Shown piece after piece: positions 1 to 10,019 of a DNA stretch of 64,000 nt. Below the pieces are notes generated by a model, which made no database searches, was not told where the DNA came from, and was given only the letters and a program-made list of their open reading frames with translations. Made by a program: the position numbers and the translations under genes. The DNA lies in assembly GCA_003184365.1 (NCBI GenBank), contig NKYR01000078.1, forward strand, positions 126,285-190,284, given 5' to 3'. This DNA is from Evernia prunastri. Taxonomy: Eukaryota > Ascomycota > Lecanoromycetes > Lecanorales > Parmeliaceae. The first letter of the stretch is position 1, and each line of letters opens with the position of its first letter.

Positions 1-2
1 GA

Positions 3-290
3 GAAGTAAACAGTGCAAGTCCGCCACAGAAGGTCGGTAAGAGGGTCTGGGCCAAACGTACTGGGTCGAGTTTCCTCTCGCTGAGAAAAGGTAAAGGGAG
101 GAAGGGTAGCGAGAATGAATTAGCCGCGACTGATGGGGAGGCGATATTGGAGGATAGTCCGGAGCCAATGGTAGATGGTCTAGGGATCTCGACTGATCCA
201 TCTGAATCTGGGGCGGGAGTCAAGGTGTCTCCGCGTTTAGAAGAGAAGGTGGATAGTCAAGATGTCCTGGGCAAGGAAGAGAGCAAGTAG
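3..290 (+). CDS. C-terminal part of an unrecognised protein (cut by window edge)
   Basis: An open frame runs from the window edge to a TAG at 288-290 and gives about 95 residues. The sequence is hydrophilic, with a basic stretch (RKGKGRKGS) followed by an acidic, Ser/Pro-rich tail ending in KEESK. No domain is recognisable. The start and any upstream introns lie outside the window. Codon use looks coding, but the low complexity means it could also be an open frame in a purine-rich 3' region. Confidence 0.4.
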   Translation, partial: EVNSASPPQKVGKRVWAKRTGSSFLSLRKGKGRKGSENELAATDGEAILEDSPEPMVDGLGISTDPSESGAGVKVSPRLEEKVDSQDVLGKEESK

Positions 291-799
291 GAAATGAAAA
301 GGTTCGCCGAAGAGGGAGAAGAGGGGGAAGAGGTTATGGGGAGGTGGGGGGGGGGGAATGTTAAGGGAAAGCAAGTTTGGGAGGCTGTGAAGGGGACTCG
401 GGAGGAAGGTGTGAAGGGTGCAGGAGAGGCAACGAATGGGATCAAAGTAAGAGTTATATGTAAGACTTTGCTGCAAGAGAAGAAGGGGCGTAGAAAAGTG
501 ACCATACGGATTATGGTAGGAAGTTGAAATCTGAGTGTATACATAAGAATATAATTATTTCGAGTGAGAGCATTAAGTTAAGCCAACGAGCCCCGAGAAG
601 CGGCCTCCATCCATTGGCGCGCTGTCACATTTGTTTAGCGCCCTACATACAAATTAATCCAATTCGCTTCAAATCCAGAACCTCTTCGACCTACTTTCCC
701 ACTCTCAACCTCGCACCCCTACCCTCACGTACATACCTACCCACCCTACACCACTAACCCCCCATCCCACCTCCAACCTGCCTGTACATAACCCCCAAA
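291..799. other. Intergenic, no gene seen
   Basis: This stretch is purine-rich on the + strand (291-500) and then C-rich with pyrimidine tracts (about 650-800) just before the SYM1 start, as is usual for fungal promoters. The short open frames on both strands are low-complexity shadows. Confidence 0.5.
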
Positions 800-1822
800 A
801 TGTTACGATGGTACGCCCTCAACCCCCCTCAATCACCTCGGAAAACCCTCCCTCACTGACCAAACCCCAAAGGTACCAAACCAAGCTCGCGCGACAGCCC
901 CTCCTCACACAGAGCATAACCACAGCGGTCCGTGTGTCCCCCCTAGACCGAATGTCTCCGATCGGATAATCCCCCCCCCTCCGGAGGTCTACCTGCTCCT
1001 GACACTGCATGCATGAATGAATGATGATGAATAAAACTGACCGGAGGTGGTGCACGGGGCAACGAGCAGGTCCTCTTCGCAACCGGCGACGTCATGGCCC
1101 AGCAAGCGGTTGAGAAAGTCGGGCCGGACAAGCACAACTTCGCCCGCACGGGACGGATGGCTCTATACGGCGGCGGTAACCTTTTGCCCTCCTCCCTCCT
1201 CCTCCTCCTCCTCCACCCCCTTCCCCAACCCTCTCCCCCAAAAACCAAAACCAACCCAAACTAACCCCCCTCCCCCCCCCCTGCAACAGCAATCTTCGGC
1301 CCCGCCGCAACAACCTGGTTCGCCTTCCTCGCGCGGCGGATCAACTTCCCCACGCGCCCGAACCTGACCATCGGCGCGCGCGTCCTGACGGACCAGACCG
1401 TCTTCGCCTCGGCGAACCTCTTCTGCTTCCTGTCGTCGATGGCGCTGATGGAGGGGACGGACCCGGCGGAGAAGCTGTCGGGCACGTACGCCGAGGCACT
1501 CAAGAAGAACTGGATGGTGTGGCCGGCGGTGCAGGCGGTGAATTTCAAGTTCGTGCCGCTGGAGCACCGGGTGCTGGTGGTGAATGTGGTCAGTTTGGGT
1601 GAGTGGTGGTCCGACAGTCTTTGTCTCGTTGGTTGGTGAGGGGATACAGGGGAGGGAGAGAGAGGAGCGGTGCGGTGGAAAAGGTTGGAAGGGATAGCGA
1701 GGAGAGTGCTAACACGTATCGTGCCTACAGGATGGAATTGCTACTTGAGCTACGTGAACAGTCAGGGAGGGAAGGGCAAGGTGGAAGGCAAGGTGGAGGA
1801 AGTGCTCGAGAAGGAGAAATAA
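800..1822 (+). CDS. SYM1: Sym1/Mpv17/PMP22 family inner mitochondrial membrane protein
   Basis: Exons 800-810, 873-927, 1070-1175, 1290-1598 and 1731-1822 splice in frame to 190 aa, a normal Mpv17-family length. The N-terminus starts MLRWYQ, followed by the block LFATGDVMAQQAVE typical of the family. The middle has GPAATTWFAFLARR, and the C-terminus carries the signature LGWNCYLSYVNS after the W-PAVQAVNF-VP block. The family forms small four-helix membrane proteins. Yeast Sym1 sits in the mitochondrial inner membrane and is needed for growth on ethanol under heat stress. The very short first exon (11 nt) is inferred because it restores the conserved RWYQ start. It is convergent with NPT1. Confidence 0.93.
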
Positions 1823-2308
1823 ACCGTGTGCGTGATGGCGATGGTGACGGCGATGGCGGTGAAGAAGCGGTTGGTGTACGATACCCCTGTGTGATTCACA
1901 AGTCTCGGGGGGTTTTTTTTTCACTTCCCCCGGCTCATGCAGACATGGCACCCCACGATAGACGTCTGAAGTTCCGCCTCCCTGCTTCTCCTTCATGAGC
2001 AAAGCAGGGAAAAGCCATGTGCGGACATCTTCATGCACAAGTGGGAAGCAGGTTTAGGTAGACGCCAGAGGTCTCGAGGTAATGAACAGCGCCGGATGGA
2101 TAGGGTGGTCTAGGTGTGACGAGACAATATTAGAGCATGGGTAAGATCGGGGCACAATCCGGAGAAAGAGGAGCTCAGACCCCAGCGCGAGGAGCACGTT
2201 GTCATGCATGATATTAATGAAGCCAGCTTCTGAAGCCGTCCGCCATCTATTCGTTGTATTTTTATCATCACAAGTCATGTCCCTCTATGAACTCCACATC
2301 ATTATCCC
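1823..2308. other. Convergent 3' region between SYM1 and NPT1
   Basis: No gene is seen. The stretch should hold the two 3' UTRs. It includes a CGATGG/GTGATGG-rich tract near 1840 and a T8 run at 1913-1920. Confidence 0.5.
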
Positions 2309-3972
2309 TCACGCCTGCACCTCAGCTCCCGACGCCTCCTGACCCTCGACTCCCCACCGTGTCTTCTCGTCGCCAGCAGCCCACTTCTTCTCCACATAGC
2401 CCAGAGTTTCCTTGACCTTGTTCACGGTGTCCGAATCACCCGTGTTCTTTCCAACATTGTCGCTGATCTTGATCGCAGGACGGCCGGAGGCGGAGGAGAT
2501 CTTGATGACGATGTTCAGAGGTGCGGACTTTTTGCCGGTGGAAGAATGGGTGAAGTCATCTGGCAACGAGTCAGCTAGGTCGAGTGTTTTCTGGAAGCTA
2601 GATGCTTACTTGTCAAGAAGGTCCCAATGCCAAAAGTAGGAATGAAGCCGGCCTCTTCCGCGGCCTGCATGTACTCAAGACACAGCTCAATGTTCAACGA
2701 GTCCGAAAACACTATCGTCTTCTTCTCCGTGATACATTCGCTATCATAGAAATCACGCATCAGCTTCACGAACTCGAGAGGGTTCCCTGAATCCTGGCGA
2801 ACACCGGTGAACGTCTGAGCGTACGAGCGTGGTGGATCCACGTTCGTCACATGGAGATGTGGAGAATGGTCCTCAGAAGACGTGGTGTCAACTACGGCGT
2901 GAGTCGCAGAGATGGCCGGAAGCGGCGCTGATGGCAATTGAGTGTCAGCGGTATCGACTTCCGCTTCGGCTACCGTTGGTAAAGACTTCCGGAAAGCTTT
3001 CAAAAAGGTGGGCGTGCCGAAGGTGTCCGTGAGTGCTATGCCCAGAACACCTTCGCCGAAGCAGCCGACCCAATATCTCAAGGCGGTCTCGTTGGCGTGC
3101 TCGTAATCATTGGTGATGGATGCTATGCCCATAAACCATTCGTGGGCGACAGTGCCGACCGGCGGCACCCCGTACCTCATAGCAAAATGAACATTACTCG
3201 TCCCACTTAATTTGCTCTTCCATCCTCGCTCTTTCGCAGTACTGGCAGCCCTGGTCAAGCCCTGCATTACCAGGTCATGGGTACGATAGTCTCTTCTTCG
3301 TCGGGTGCCAAATTCCGAGAACACGCAACCATTTTCCATCAGCTTGACGCCCTTGGCGAACGCTTTCTCTTCTTGCCTCGTATGACTCCAGTCTTTATCG
3401 CAGAAGCGAAAGTATGCCTCGCTCGTGAGAGCAAGCAGCGGAATCTCATAGAGTATTGTGTGTAACCATAAGCCCCCGATATCAAAGTGTATGTCTCCCA
3501 CATCTTCTGCACTGCCAGTATCTTTGAGAGGTTCGAACAAGACCTTCACTTGTTCAGAAGGTCGTAAGCGGAACGTAGTGAGGAAGCGTAGGTAGGAGTC
3601 ATTGAAGTAGGTACAGGTACCCTTAAGGTACTCGAGCTCTTCTGGAGAAAGAGTAATATTTGCGAGCTCTATTATAGCCGATCAGCGTTTAAATTCTACC
3701 CTTTTGTGCGTATTTCCGTACTATTGACCTGCTCCTGGATCCAATGATAAGCTTCCCTATTCAGTCGCATGTCCGCAGTCCGGTTGGTGAATGCGTAGGT
3801 AACATCTGCTTCGTATCAGTGAGAGCTCGCACTGCCGGTATGCTAGGTACTCACGAACGTCTGGGAGGGACTTCAAGATGGCACATTGCATCGTCAGCTT
3901 GTATAGATCGGTATCCAGTAGAGAGAAGATCCCCTCTGGTAGCTCGGCGAGCCCCGCATGACTGGAGCCCAT
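2309..3972 (-). CDS. NPT1: Nicotinate phosphoribosyltransferase
   Basis: Exons, read on the minus strand, are 3855-3972, 3729-3805, 2610-3666 and 2309-2559, giving 500 aa. The enzyme makes nicotinate mononucleotide from nicotinate and PRPP, the salvage (Preiss-Handler) entry to NAD. Family blocks are clear: SLLDTDLYKLTMQ near residue 16, LYEIPLLALTSEAYF, SEFGTRRRR, GTSNVHFAMRYGV.P.GTVAHEW, ALTDTFGTPTFLK, GVRQDSGNP, FSDSLN and FGIGTFLTN at the exon 3/4 junction, then PLNIVIK and AIKISDN. Between the DTFGT and GVRQDSG blocks it has an extra Ser/Thr/Ala-rich insert of about 45 residues that yeast Npt1 lacks, probably a surface loop. ATG 3972 was chosen because it begins just before the conserved LLDTD block. 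Confidence 0.95.
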
Positions 3973-5128
3973 GATTGCTTCTCCTAAGACCAAGCACCAA
4001 GGGAAGCTTCGAGCAATGCCTGTAGAAGCGCTTGCGTTGCAGTGAACAGTCACAGAAGGTAGCGACTCGTACTCGTTGTACGAAAGGCGATTTGAGGGCG
4101 TACAAAAGTAATCAATGACGAGAAAAATAGGACCGAGGGATACCTCGGACCAGGCGCCAGTGGAACCCAGAGGAACGTAGAAGTAGGTAAGTACACGCTA
4201 AGATAAGATAAGATACCAAAAAAGGAACTAGTCCAATTTTGTGCATCCATCACCAACTTTCCTTGACTCTGATTTTACTATGAATCTCACCTACTACATT
4301 GGCCAGTTGCCGCTTGCGGGCCAGCAATACTAAGCAATACTACCTGAAGCTGGAATCCTTCGTCTATACTTCCATTGAGATCGCTTGAAAGAGCATAGTA
4401 TCTTTGAGTGAGTGGCAAATAGGATATAGCCCTTGGTCAGAGGGCGGGGATTTGAGCTTGATTTTGACCTCTTCTGCTATGCGAGCTTCTGTTCACCCAG
4501 CACTCCACTTCCAACACTCCACTTTAAGCTTGGGAACACTCGCCATGTATAATTCGGCTTTACAGATTTGCGTGGGTCCTCGGCATTAACTTTCAAGCCA
4601 TCTAAGCCTGACCGTTACGGATAGAGGTCTTTCATTCCTCCAGCAGACACAAAATACCCAAATTTCTGGGAGACTGAACTGTTAGACCTGAAAGTTGTTC
4701 AGAATTTGCGGCAAGTGTGATTGGGGTGGAGTCATGGTGGGCTTTGCCGTCTAAGAGGATAAGGCATTATCCAGGTATGATTCGCTACGTGGTGGGTCTT
4801 GAGGGTCTTGACCATGAACCAAGCCTTTTTGGTGTCTTTTTGGCGTTGATACTGTCTCTCTGCGCAATTTCCTTGCTCTTTCCTCTCAAATGAGCTCTCT
4901 CGTCATATCTGTGCCCACTGGTTTTTAATGCAATAAATTTTGTCGGATACATTTAATCCTCTTCCAATTCTTCCTTGCCTCTGCACCCATCCTCTCCCTT
5001 CCTTTCTCACAAAACCTTTCTCACACATCAACTCTCTAACAAATCATCATACCCTTCCTTAATCTCCAACATCAAGCTTCTAGACTTTACATCCAACATC
5101 AAGCTTCTTGACCGTACACAAAATCACC
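3973..5128. other. Intergenic region between divergent NPT1 and the proline-repeat gene
   Basis: About 1.15 kb with no supported gene. It serves as upstream DNA for both divergent genes. The last 150 bases before 5129 are pyrimidine-rich (CTTCC/CTCTC tracts), typical of a strongly expressed fungal gene. A 12-mer, ACATCAAGCTTC, occurs twice (from 5079 and 5097). Confidence 0.5.
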
Positions 5129-7066
5129 ATGAAGCTTTTAATCCTCATCCCAGCTGCTGCCATCGGCATCACAGGATGCATCGCCCTTCCTGCGGCCCTG
5201 CCGACCTCAACTCAAGTTCCAGTATCACAGGATCCCTCGCCTCCAAGACCTTTTCCAGCTGGCCACATTGTGGATGGAAAGGACCCTTCACGACGGCGTT
5301 CATTTCTCAAGTACCCTATCGACGGAGGAAGTCCCCCGGAGAAGAGGGACCCATTGGCCCTGTCACGCTTCCCAACGGACGGAGAAGATGTTGCTAACGA
5401 TCCCTCGCCTCCAAGCCCTTTTCCGGCTGGCCGTATTGTGGATGGAAAGGACCCTTCACCACCGCGACCATTTCCAAAGTATCCTTTGGATGGAGAAAAT
5501 GTCGCTAACGACCCCTCTCCTCCCCGACCATTCCCACCTGGTCGCTGGGTCTATACTGAGGGCCCTCCACCTCCATTGGAAGGAAGAGACCCTAGAGCAC
5601 CACACAAGTTGGTCCCAATCGACACGAAAACCACCGACCCATCGCCTCCAAGACCTTTCCCCAAGTACGCCCTGGACGGAGGAAATCCACTGGAAGAGAG
5701 GGACCCGTTATCGCGCTTCCCCACTAATGGAGAAGCGGTAGCCAACGATCCATCACCGCCCATGCCTTTCCCCGCCGGTCGGCTCGTGGAGACGGAAGAA
5801 TCCTCACCAAGAGGAACCATCGAAAGTCGGTCCCCATCGCCTCTCCTCCGTACCCCTGAAGGCTCCGAAGCAGAAGCCAACGACCCCTCGCCACCCAGGC
5901 CATTCCCCGCCGGTCGCCTCGTAGAGACGGAAGAATCTTCACCAAGCGAAACCATAGTACCTCGCAGCCCATCGCCTCTTCTCCCCATCACCGAGGGTTC
6001 CGAAGCCGAGGCCAACGACCCATCGCCACCACAACCCTTTCCAGCCGGGCACCCGGAAGACAAAGAGCCACAAGCAGGCTGGCCCCTGGTCAAACCCTTT
6101 TCCTGGTTGCCATGGGAAGCCTTTATTCCATATACGACACCAGTCAATAACGTACCCGTTGGCTACTCGCCATGGTTCCCATGGTGGTCGCGACCATACC
6201 CACCCGTCTCAAAGGAGGTCGTGGACGTCGAGGCACCAGGCGAACTCCCTCCCCACCACGGCGGCTACTTCCCACCGTCGAACCCACCCGTCTCGGAGCC
6301 CACCGCCCCAGCCAATGCCATCGAGGCACGCGGCGAAGTCCCATCCCCTCCCAAAGGACACTCTCCCCTCTCCAACCCACCCGCCCCGGAGCCCACCGCG
6401 CCAGCCGTGAAAGCCTTCGTAATCCCCACGGGTAACGATTGTTCTTACGACTGCCCTCCCGACATGTTCGACTGCTGCTGGGGCCCATATACCAACGACT
6501 TGCCCATCGACACCTTCACCGTCGGACCCGACCCCACCAGCACCGCCTGGCGACCCGAGCGTCCCGACGGCTTGCCCATCGACACCTACTTCACACTCGG
6601 ACCCGAATACTTCCCAACCGGCCCCGACCCCACCACCATCTCCACCGCAACGCCCACCCCAGCCCCCGGCCGAGACGACAGCCACGGCCGCCGCCAATCC
6701 CCCAGAACGACATTCGACACCTCCACCAAGCCCCGCACCGTCCGCCCCGACGCCCTCCCCACCCCAACAGCAGCCATCGACCCCGCCCCCAACGCCACCG
6801 TCAAAGCCATGGGCCTGCCTCCACACTGCACGACAACCTTCACCTCCTTCCACCTGCAGCGCCTGGACCTGACCGGCGCGACGACCGCGTACGCCGCGAC
6901 CGTCACCTCGCCCGTCTCGCTCGACTGCCACGCATGTAAGCTGGCAATTACGACGGTGGACGTGGGCAACGGGCCGGCCGTGATGGAGACGGCTAGGCCT
7001 ACCGTGACGGACAGTGGGACGGCGACGGAGTACACGGCTGTGTGCAGCTTTTCGTTGATCCTGTGA
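5129..7066 (+). CDS. Secreted proline-rich protein with tandem DPSPPRPFP repeats
   Basis: A single-exon frame of 645 aa if started at ATG 5129. That start is preferred because it opens directly with a signal peptide (MKLLILIPAAAIGI..., likely cut after CIA). The upstream TTG at 5108 is not needed. Residues about 35-310 hold eight copies of a DPSPPxPFP core plus one decayed copy, each followed by a variable segment such as AGRLVETEE or KYPLDGE. Then come Trp/Pro-rich segments (WLPWEAF, WFPWWSRP) and a Cys cluster (SYDCPPDMFDCCWGPY). The C-terminal region of about 75 residues has four spaced Cys and no transmembrane or GPI-type tail. A lone KR and an RRR occur, too few to call a kexin-processed peptide precursor. 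Family not recognised; probably a cell-wall or extracellular structural protein. Codons are strongly C/G-biased at third positions, suggesting high expression. Confidence 0.8.
   Translation: MKLLILIPAAAIGITGCIALPAALPTSTQVPVSQDPSPPRPFPAGHIVDGKDPSRRRSFLKYPIDGGSPPEKRDPLALSRFPTDGEDVANDPSPPSPFPAGRIVDGKDPSPPRPFPKYPLDGENVANDPSPPRPFPPGRWVYTEGPPPPLEGRDPRAPHKLVPIDTKTTDPSPPRPFPKYALDGGNPLEERDPLSRFPTNGEAVANDPSPPMPFPAGRLVETEESSPRGTIESRSPSPLLRTPEGSEAEANDPSPPRPFPAGRLVETEESSPSETIVPRSPSPLLPITEGSEAEANDPSPPQPFPAGHPEDKEPQAGWPLVKPFSWLPWEAFIPYTTPVNNVPVGYSPWFPWWSRPYPPVSKEVVDVEAPGELPPHHGGYFPPSNPPVSEPTAPANAIEARGEVPSPPKGHSPLSNPPAPEPTAPAVKAFVIPTGNDCSYDCPPDMFDCCWGPYTNDLPIDTFTVGPDPTSTAWRPERPDGLPIDTYFTLGPEYFPTGPDPTTISTATPTPAPGRDDSHGRRQSPRTTFDTSTKPRTVRPDALPTPTAAIDPAPNATVKAMGLPPHCTTTFTSFHLQRLDLTGATTAYAATVTSPVSLDCHACKLAITTVDVGNGPAVMETARPTVTDSGTATEYTAVCSFSLIL
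5231..6060 (+). repeat. Coding tandem repeat, DPSPPxPFP units
   Basis: Eight units with core DPSPP(R/S/M/Q)PFP lie within the secreted-protein gene, spaced irregularly every 18-60 codons. Two spacer types alternate: AG(R/H)(I/L)V-type and K(Y)(P/A)LDG-type. Two pairs of units are nearly identical at the protein level (the VETEESSP pair at 5760-5960), pointing to recent internal duplication. Confidence 0.8.
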
Positions 7067-7724
7067 GGGGACTGATTGGATGGTGTGCGTTCGAGTGTTC
7101 GTTCGATCATGCGTTTGGAATTATCGCTCTTCTTTTCTATTCTGAGTGGAGGCGGCGAATCTCGAAACAAGTCTCCGAACGATGCGTTCGGAATCATCAC
7201 ATTTTTTCTTTTGTTATGCGGCAGAGAGGGAGGAAATTGAAACAGGCCTCTCTCTGACTTGGGTGCCTGCCTAGGCCAAGGCTATCGACCTATTCAGTGT
7301 CGCAGCCCATGGCCCCGGGCAGGCTCCATTGTCTCGTGAGTGAGTGCCTGGACATCGAGTGCGAAGAATTATCTACATTATGTATCCACATTGGTTGGAA
7401 CGGACGGATTATGTATGTATATTTAGAGTGAGATGAGGGAGGAAATTAATGTAATCTGTCTTCCAACAACCTATGACTGCATGAGAAAACATACATAGAT
7501 TCCTTTCCGTAGTTTATCATGACGCTGAGTGCACACACTTGCTCACCGACACTCGGCCACGCAAGGTGCACCCTCTGCCCTCGCGGCCTATCATCCTCTC
7601 ATATGCTCCAGCCTCCACTCTACCATCCTCAATCCCTCACGACACCCACCACTCCATCACATCCCCCCCTCCTAGCCCCAACCCTCCCCCTCCAGCAGTC
7701 ACACCCCCAACCCATCCGCCCCCC
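7067..7724. other. Convergent intergenic region
   Basis: No gene is supported. The first part is the 3' region of the secreted-protein gene, with a repeated phrase around CGTTCGGAATTATC/CGTTCGGAATCATC (7105-7200). The second part is C-rich 3' flank of the methyltransferase. Confidence 0.45.
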
Positions 7725-9747
7725 TCAACCCCCCCACCACCCTCTCCAGGAAACCCTCGCCACAACCGGCGGGACCGCATTCCCAATCTGGGTCCTCGCC
7801 CCCTTGGGCCCGAAGCGGTGTTCGAGCGGGAACCCCTGCAGGCAGGCGAGCTCGCGCGTCGTCAGGTAGCGCTTGCCCGAGGGGTGGCAGAAGCTGCCGG
7901 AGCAGCAGATGGTGTTGCGGAGCGGGAGGTGGCCGGGGTAAGGGGATTTGTCGCACACGGGGCGACGCTGGGTGTCGTGGTCGGGGAAGTCCGGCGGGAT
8001 GGGGCCGATGGCGTCGTCGACGGTGGTGAAGGGGGGGAGGGCGGGGTCGGCGTGGAGGTCTGTGGGGGCGCGGTGGGTGGGGGAGTTGAAGTCGGGGAGG
8101 GGTTCTCCGGGGCTGTAGGGGGAGGGGAGGGGTCGGTCAGTCGGCGTTCGGAAAGAGAGAGGGATGCGAGACTTTGAGCTTACCAAGATGCGAAGATGAA
8201 GAGGCGTTTCCTTGGCTGTGGGAGGCCGAAGTCCAAGAGGTTGAAGACCTTCCAGCGAACGCTGAAGCCAAGCTTTGTGAACATCTGGATCATCGCGTTG
8301 AACCATTCCAGGTTGTCGACGCTCCGAGTCAGTCCAAAGGTTTCCTCCACGGTTACGATGCGAGGCGTCGTCTTCCTGATCAAGGTCTCCGTAGCCAGGA
8401 ACGTGGCTTCGTACTGTTCGTCATTGGGAAAGGGTCGATTGTGGTAAGGGGAAAACCTCTGACAGGGGGGAGATAGGTGGAGCACATCGGTCTTGTAAAT
8501 GCCGTTGATGGACATGGCAAAGTCATACGCCGAGACACATTCACACTTGGCGTGCGGGAAGTTGAGACGGTACGTCGCAGCGGCATGGGCATCATGATCA
8601 AACGCGCTCTCAACCCGGAGACCAGCCTCCCGAGCTCCCCTGGAGACGCCGCCACCTCCACAGTAAGCATCAGTGAATGTATATCGTCTCTGTTGTTTTC
8701 GATCGAGACAGTCGGAGCTGGACGGTGAAAGTGTAAAGGATCAATGTTGCGTGATCTCATCCGCTCTACTCGCTCGAAGGCTATCTCCTCATCTAGCCAT
8801 CCTGGACATGTTCCTCCTTTGATGGTTCGTCCTCGGAATTTGGTTCTCAACTCAGTTTGAAGGACTGAGCATCCCTCGTCTGACTCAACATCAGTCAATG
8901 CGATCAAGGATCCCGTCTTTTTGTCGATCTCCAAATACTTCCATCGACAGACCAGCCGACAGTGATCCTTGATGTACTTCTTGCTCAGCCTGGGTCTTCC
9001 AGGTTCGGTCTCACGAAAGCTCAGACCAGGAAATTGCTGGTTTTTTCTGACCAGCTCTCTAATTTTGACGACTGAAGCAAGCTCGACGGTTTCGATACTC
9101 TGTTCAGTGACACATCTAGCATCCTTTGGATTGTATCTCGTGATCATGGTGACCTCATTGAGCTTGAACTCAAGGGACCCATTCATGGACTTGTTCCTCT
9201 CGAACCGAAAACCTCTTAGGAAGATCTCGCCCGTCCTACGATCTTCCAGAATGATTTTGATTCTGAGGAACGATCCATCCGCCATCTCGACGGTCTTTCC
9301 CGGCTTCAAGGTTCTTCCGTTATAGCTATGTGTCTGTAGTGTCCTGTGATCGTCTCGAAAGCTCTCGATTGCAATGTCACCCGTTGGATGCTGTTTGATT
9401 GACGTGACCCGGAGAAAATTGCCACTTTCGTCCTGAAAAGTTCTTCCAAGTCGGACTGTACGACCATTCAGACGGTAGGTCTGTAGTTGTCGGAAGCTGG
9501 CAGTTTGAGCTTTAGCTTGACGTCGCTTTGGACGAGACTCAGACACTTGCGGTACGACTCGTGCAGTGTCTTCGTCACCGAGAAGTGTATCATCACTTTC
9601 ATTCCCGCTGTCATTATCTAAATTGATGACGTTTGGATTTTGACGGACGAAGCCTGGAGGCAGTGGTTCTGCTTCTTCCATGTTAATATCCACATCTGAG
9701 TGTCGAGCTTCAGGCAACGGATCAGCGTCCCTCATAATTGTGTCCAT
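7725..9747 (-). CDS. rid: RID/Masc1-like DNA (cytosine-5) methyltransferase
   Basis: The best model uses exons 8770-9747, 8184-8689 and 7725-8112, giving 623 aa. The N-terminal ~320 residues have two BAH-like strand patterns (NGRTVRLGRTF...FLRV and NGRTLKPGKTV...FLRIKIILEDRRTGEIFLRGF). The catalytic half starts with motif I (DAYCGGGGVSRG, about residue 333). It continues with motif IV SPPCQRFSPYH (catalytic Cys about residue 402) and motif VI EETFGL in place of the usual ENV, as in the RID branch. Motif VIII is LPQPRKRLFIFAS and the last motifs are RELACLQGFP and QIGNAVPPVVARV. Neurospora RID is required for repeat-induced point mutation and Ascobolus Masc1 for MIP. The join between the two halves needs a frame change. 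An 80-nt GT-AG intron (8690-8769, donor GTAGAG) repairs it, but a true frameshift cannot be excluded. Confidence 0.88.
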
Positions 9748-10019
9748 ATCTGTTGCAAGAGAGAGCTTGATGATGTATGAGGGTACGTCGATGTAGTAAC
9801 AATGACAAGGATAGGTATTGTGAAGGATGAAGTGAAAGAGGGAGGGCAACGGATGTAGTAACAAAGACAAGGATAGGTACCCTACAGGATGAACTGACAG
9901 AGTGACGGCGAAGGAAGTGGAAAAGGATGTTACTCGATCAAGAAGTGAGGTCTGGAAAGTAAGGCCGGCAGTCAGATGCGGAGGATTAGACGATCATCCT
10001 TCACTTCACTTCATTTCTA

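Noticed and set aside
6209..6931. Long minus-strand Gly-rich frame opposite the proline-repeat gene
   Set aside because: It is the complement of a GC-rich proline/threonine coding region, a typical shadow frame.
5129..7066. Proline-repeat protein as a kexin-processed peptide (RiPP) precursor
   Set aside because: Repeats are not bounded by regular KR/RR sites; only a lone KR and one RRR occur.
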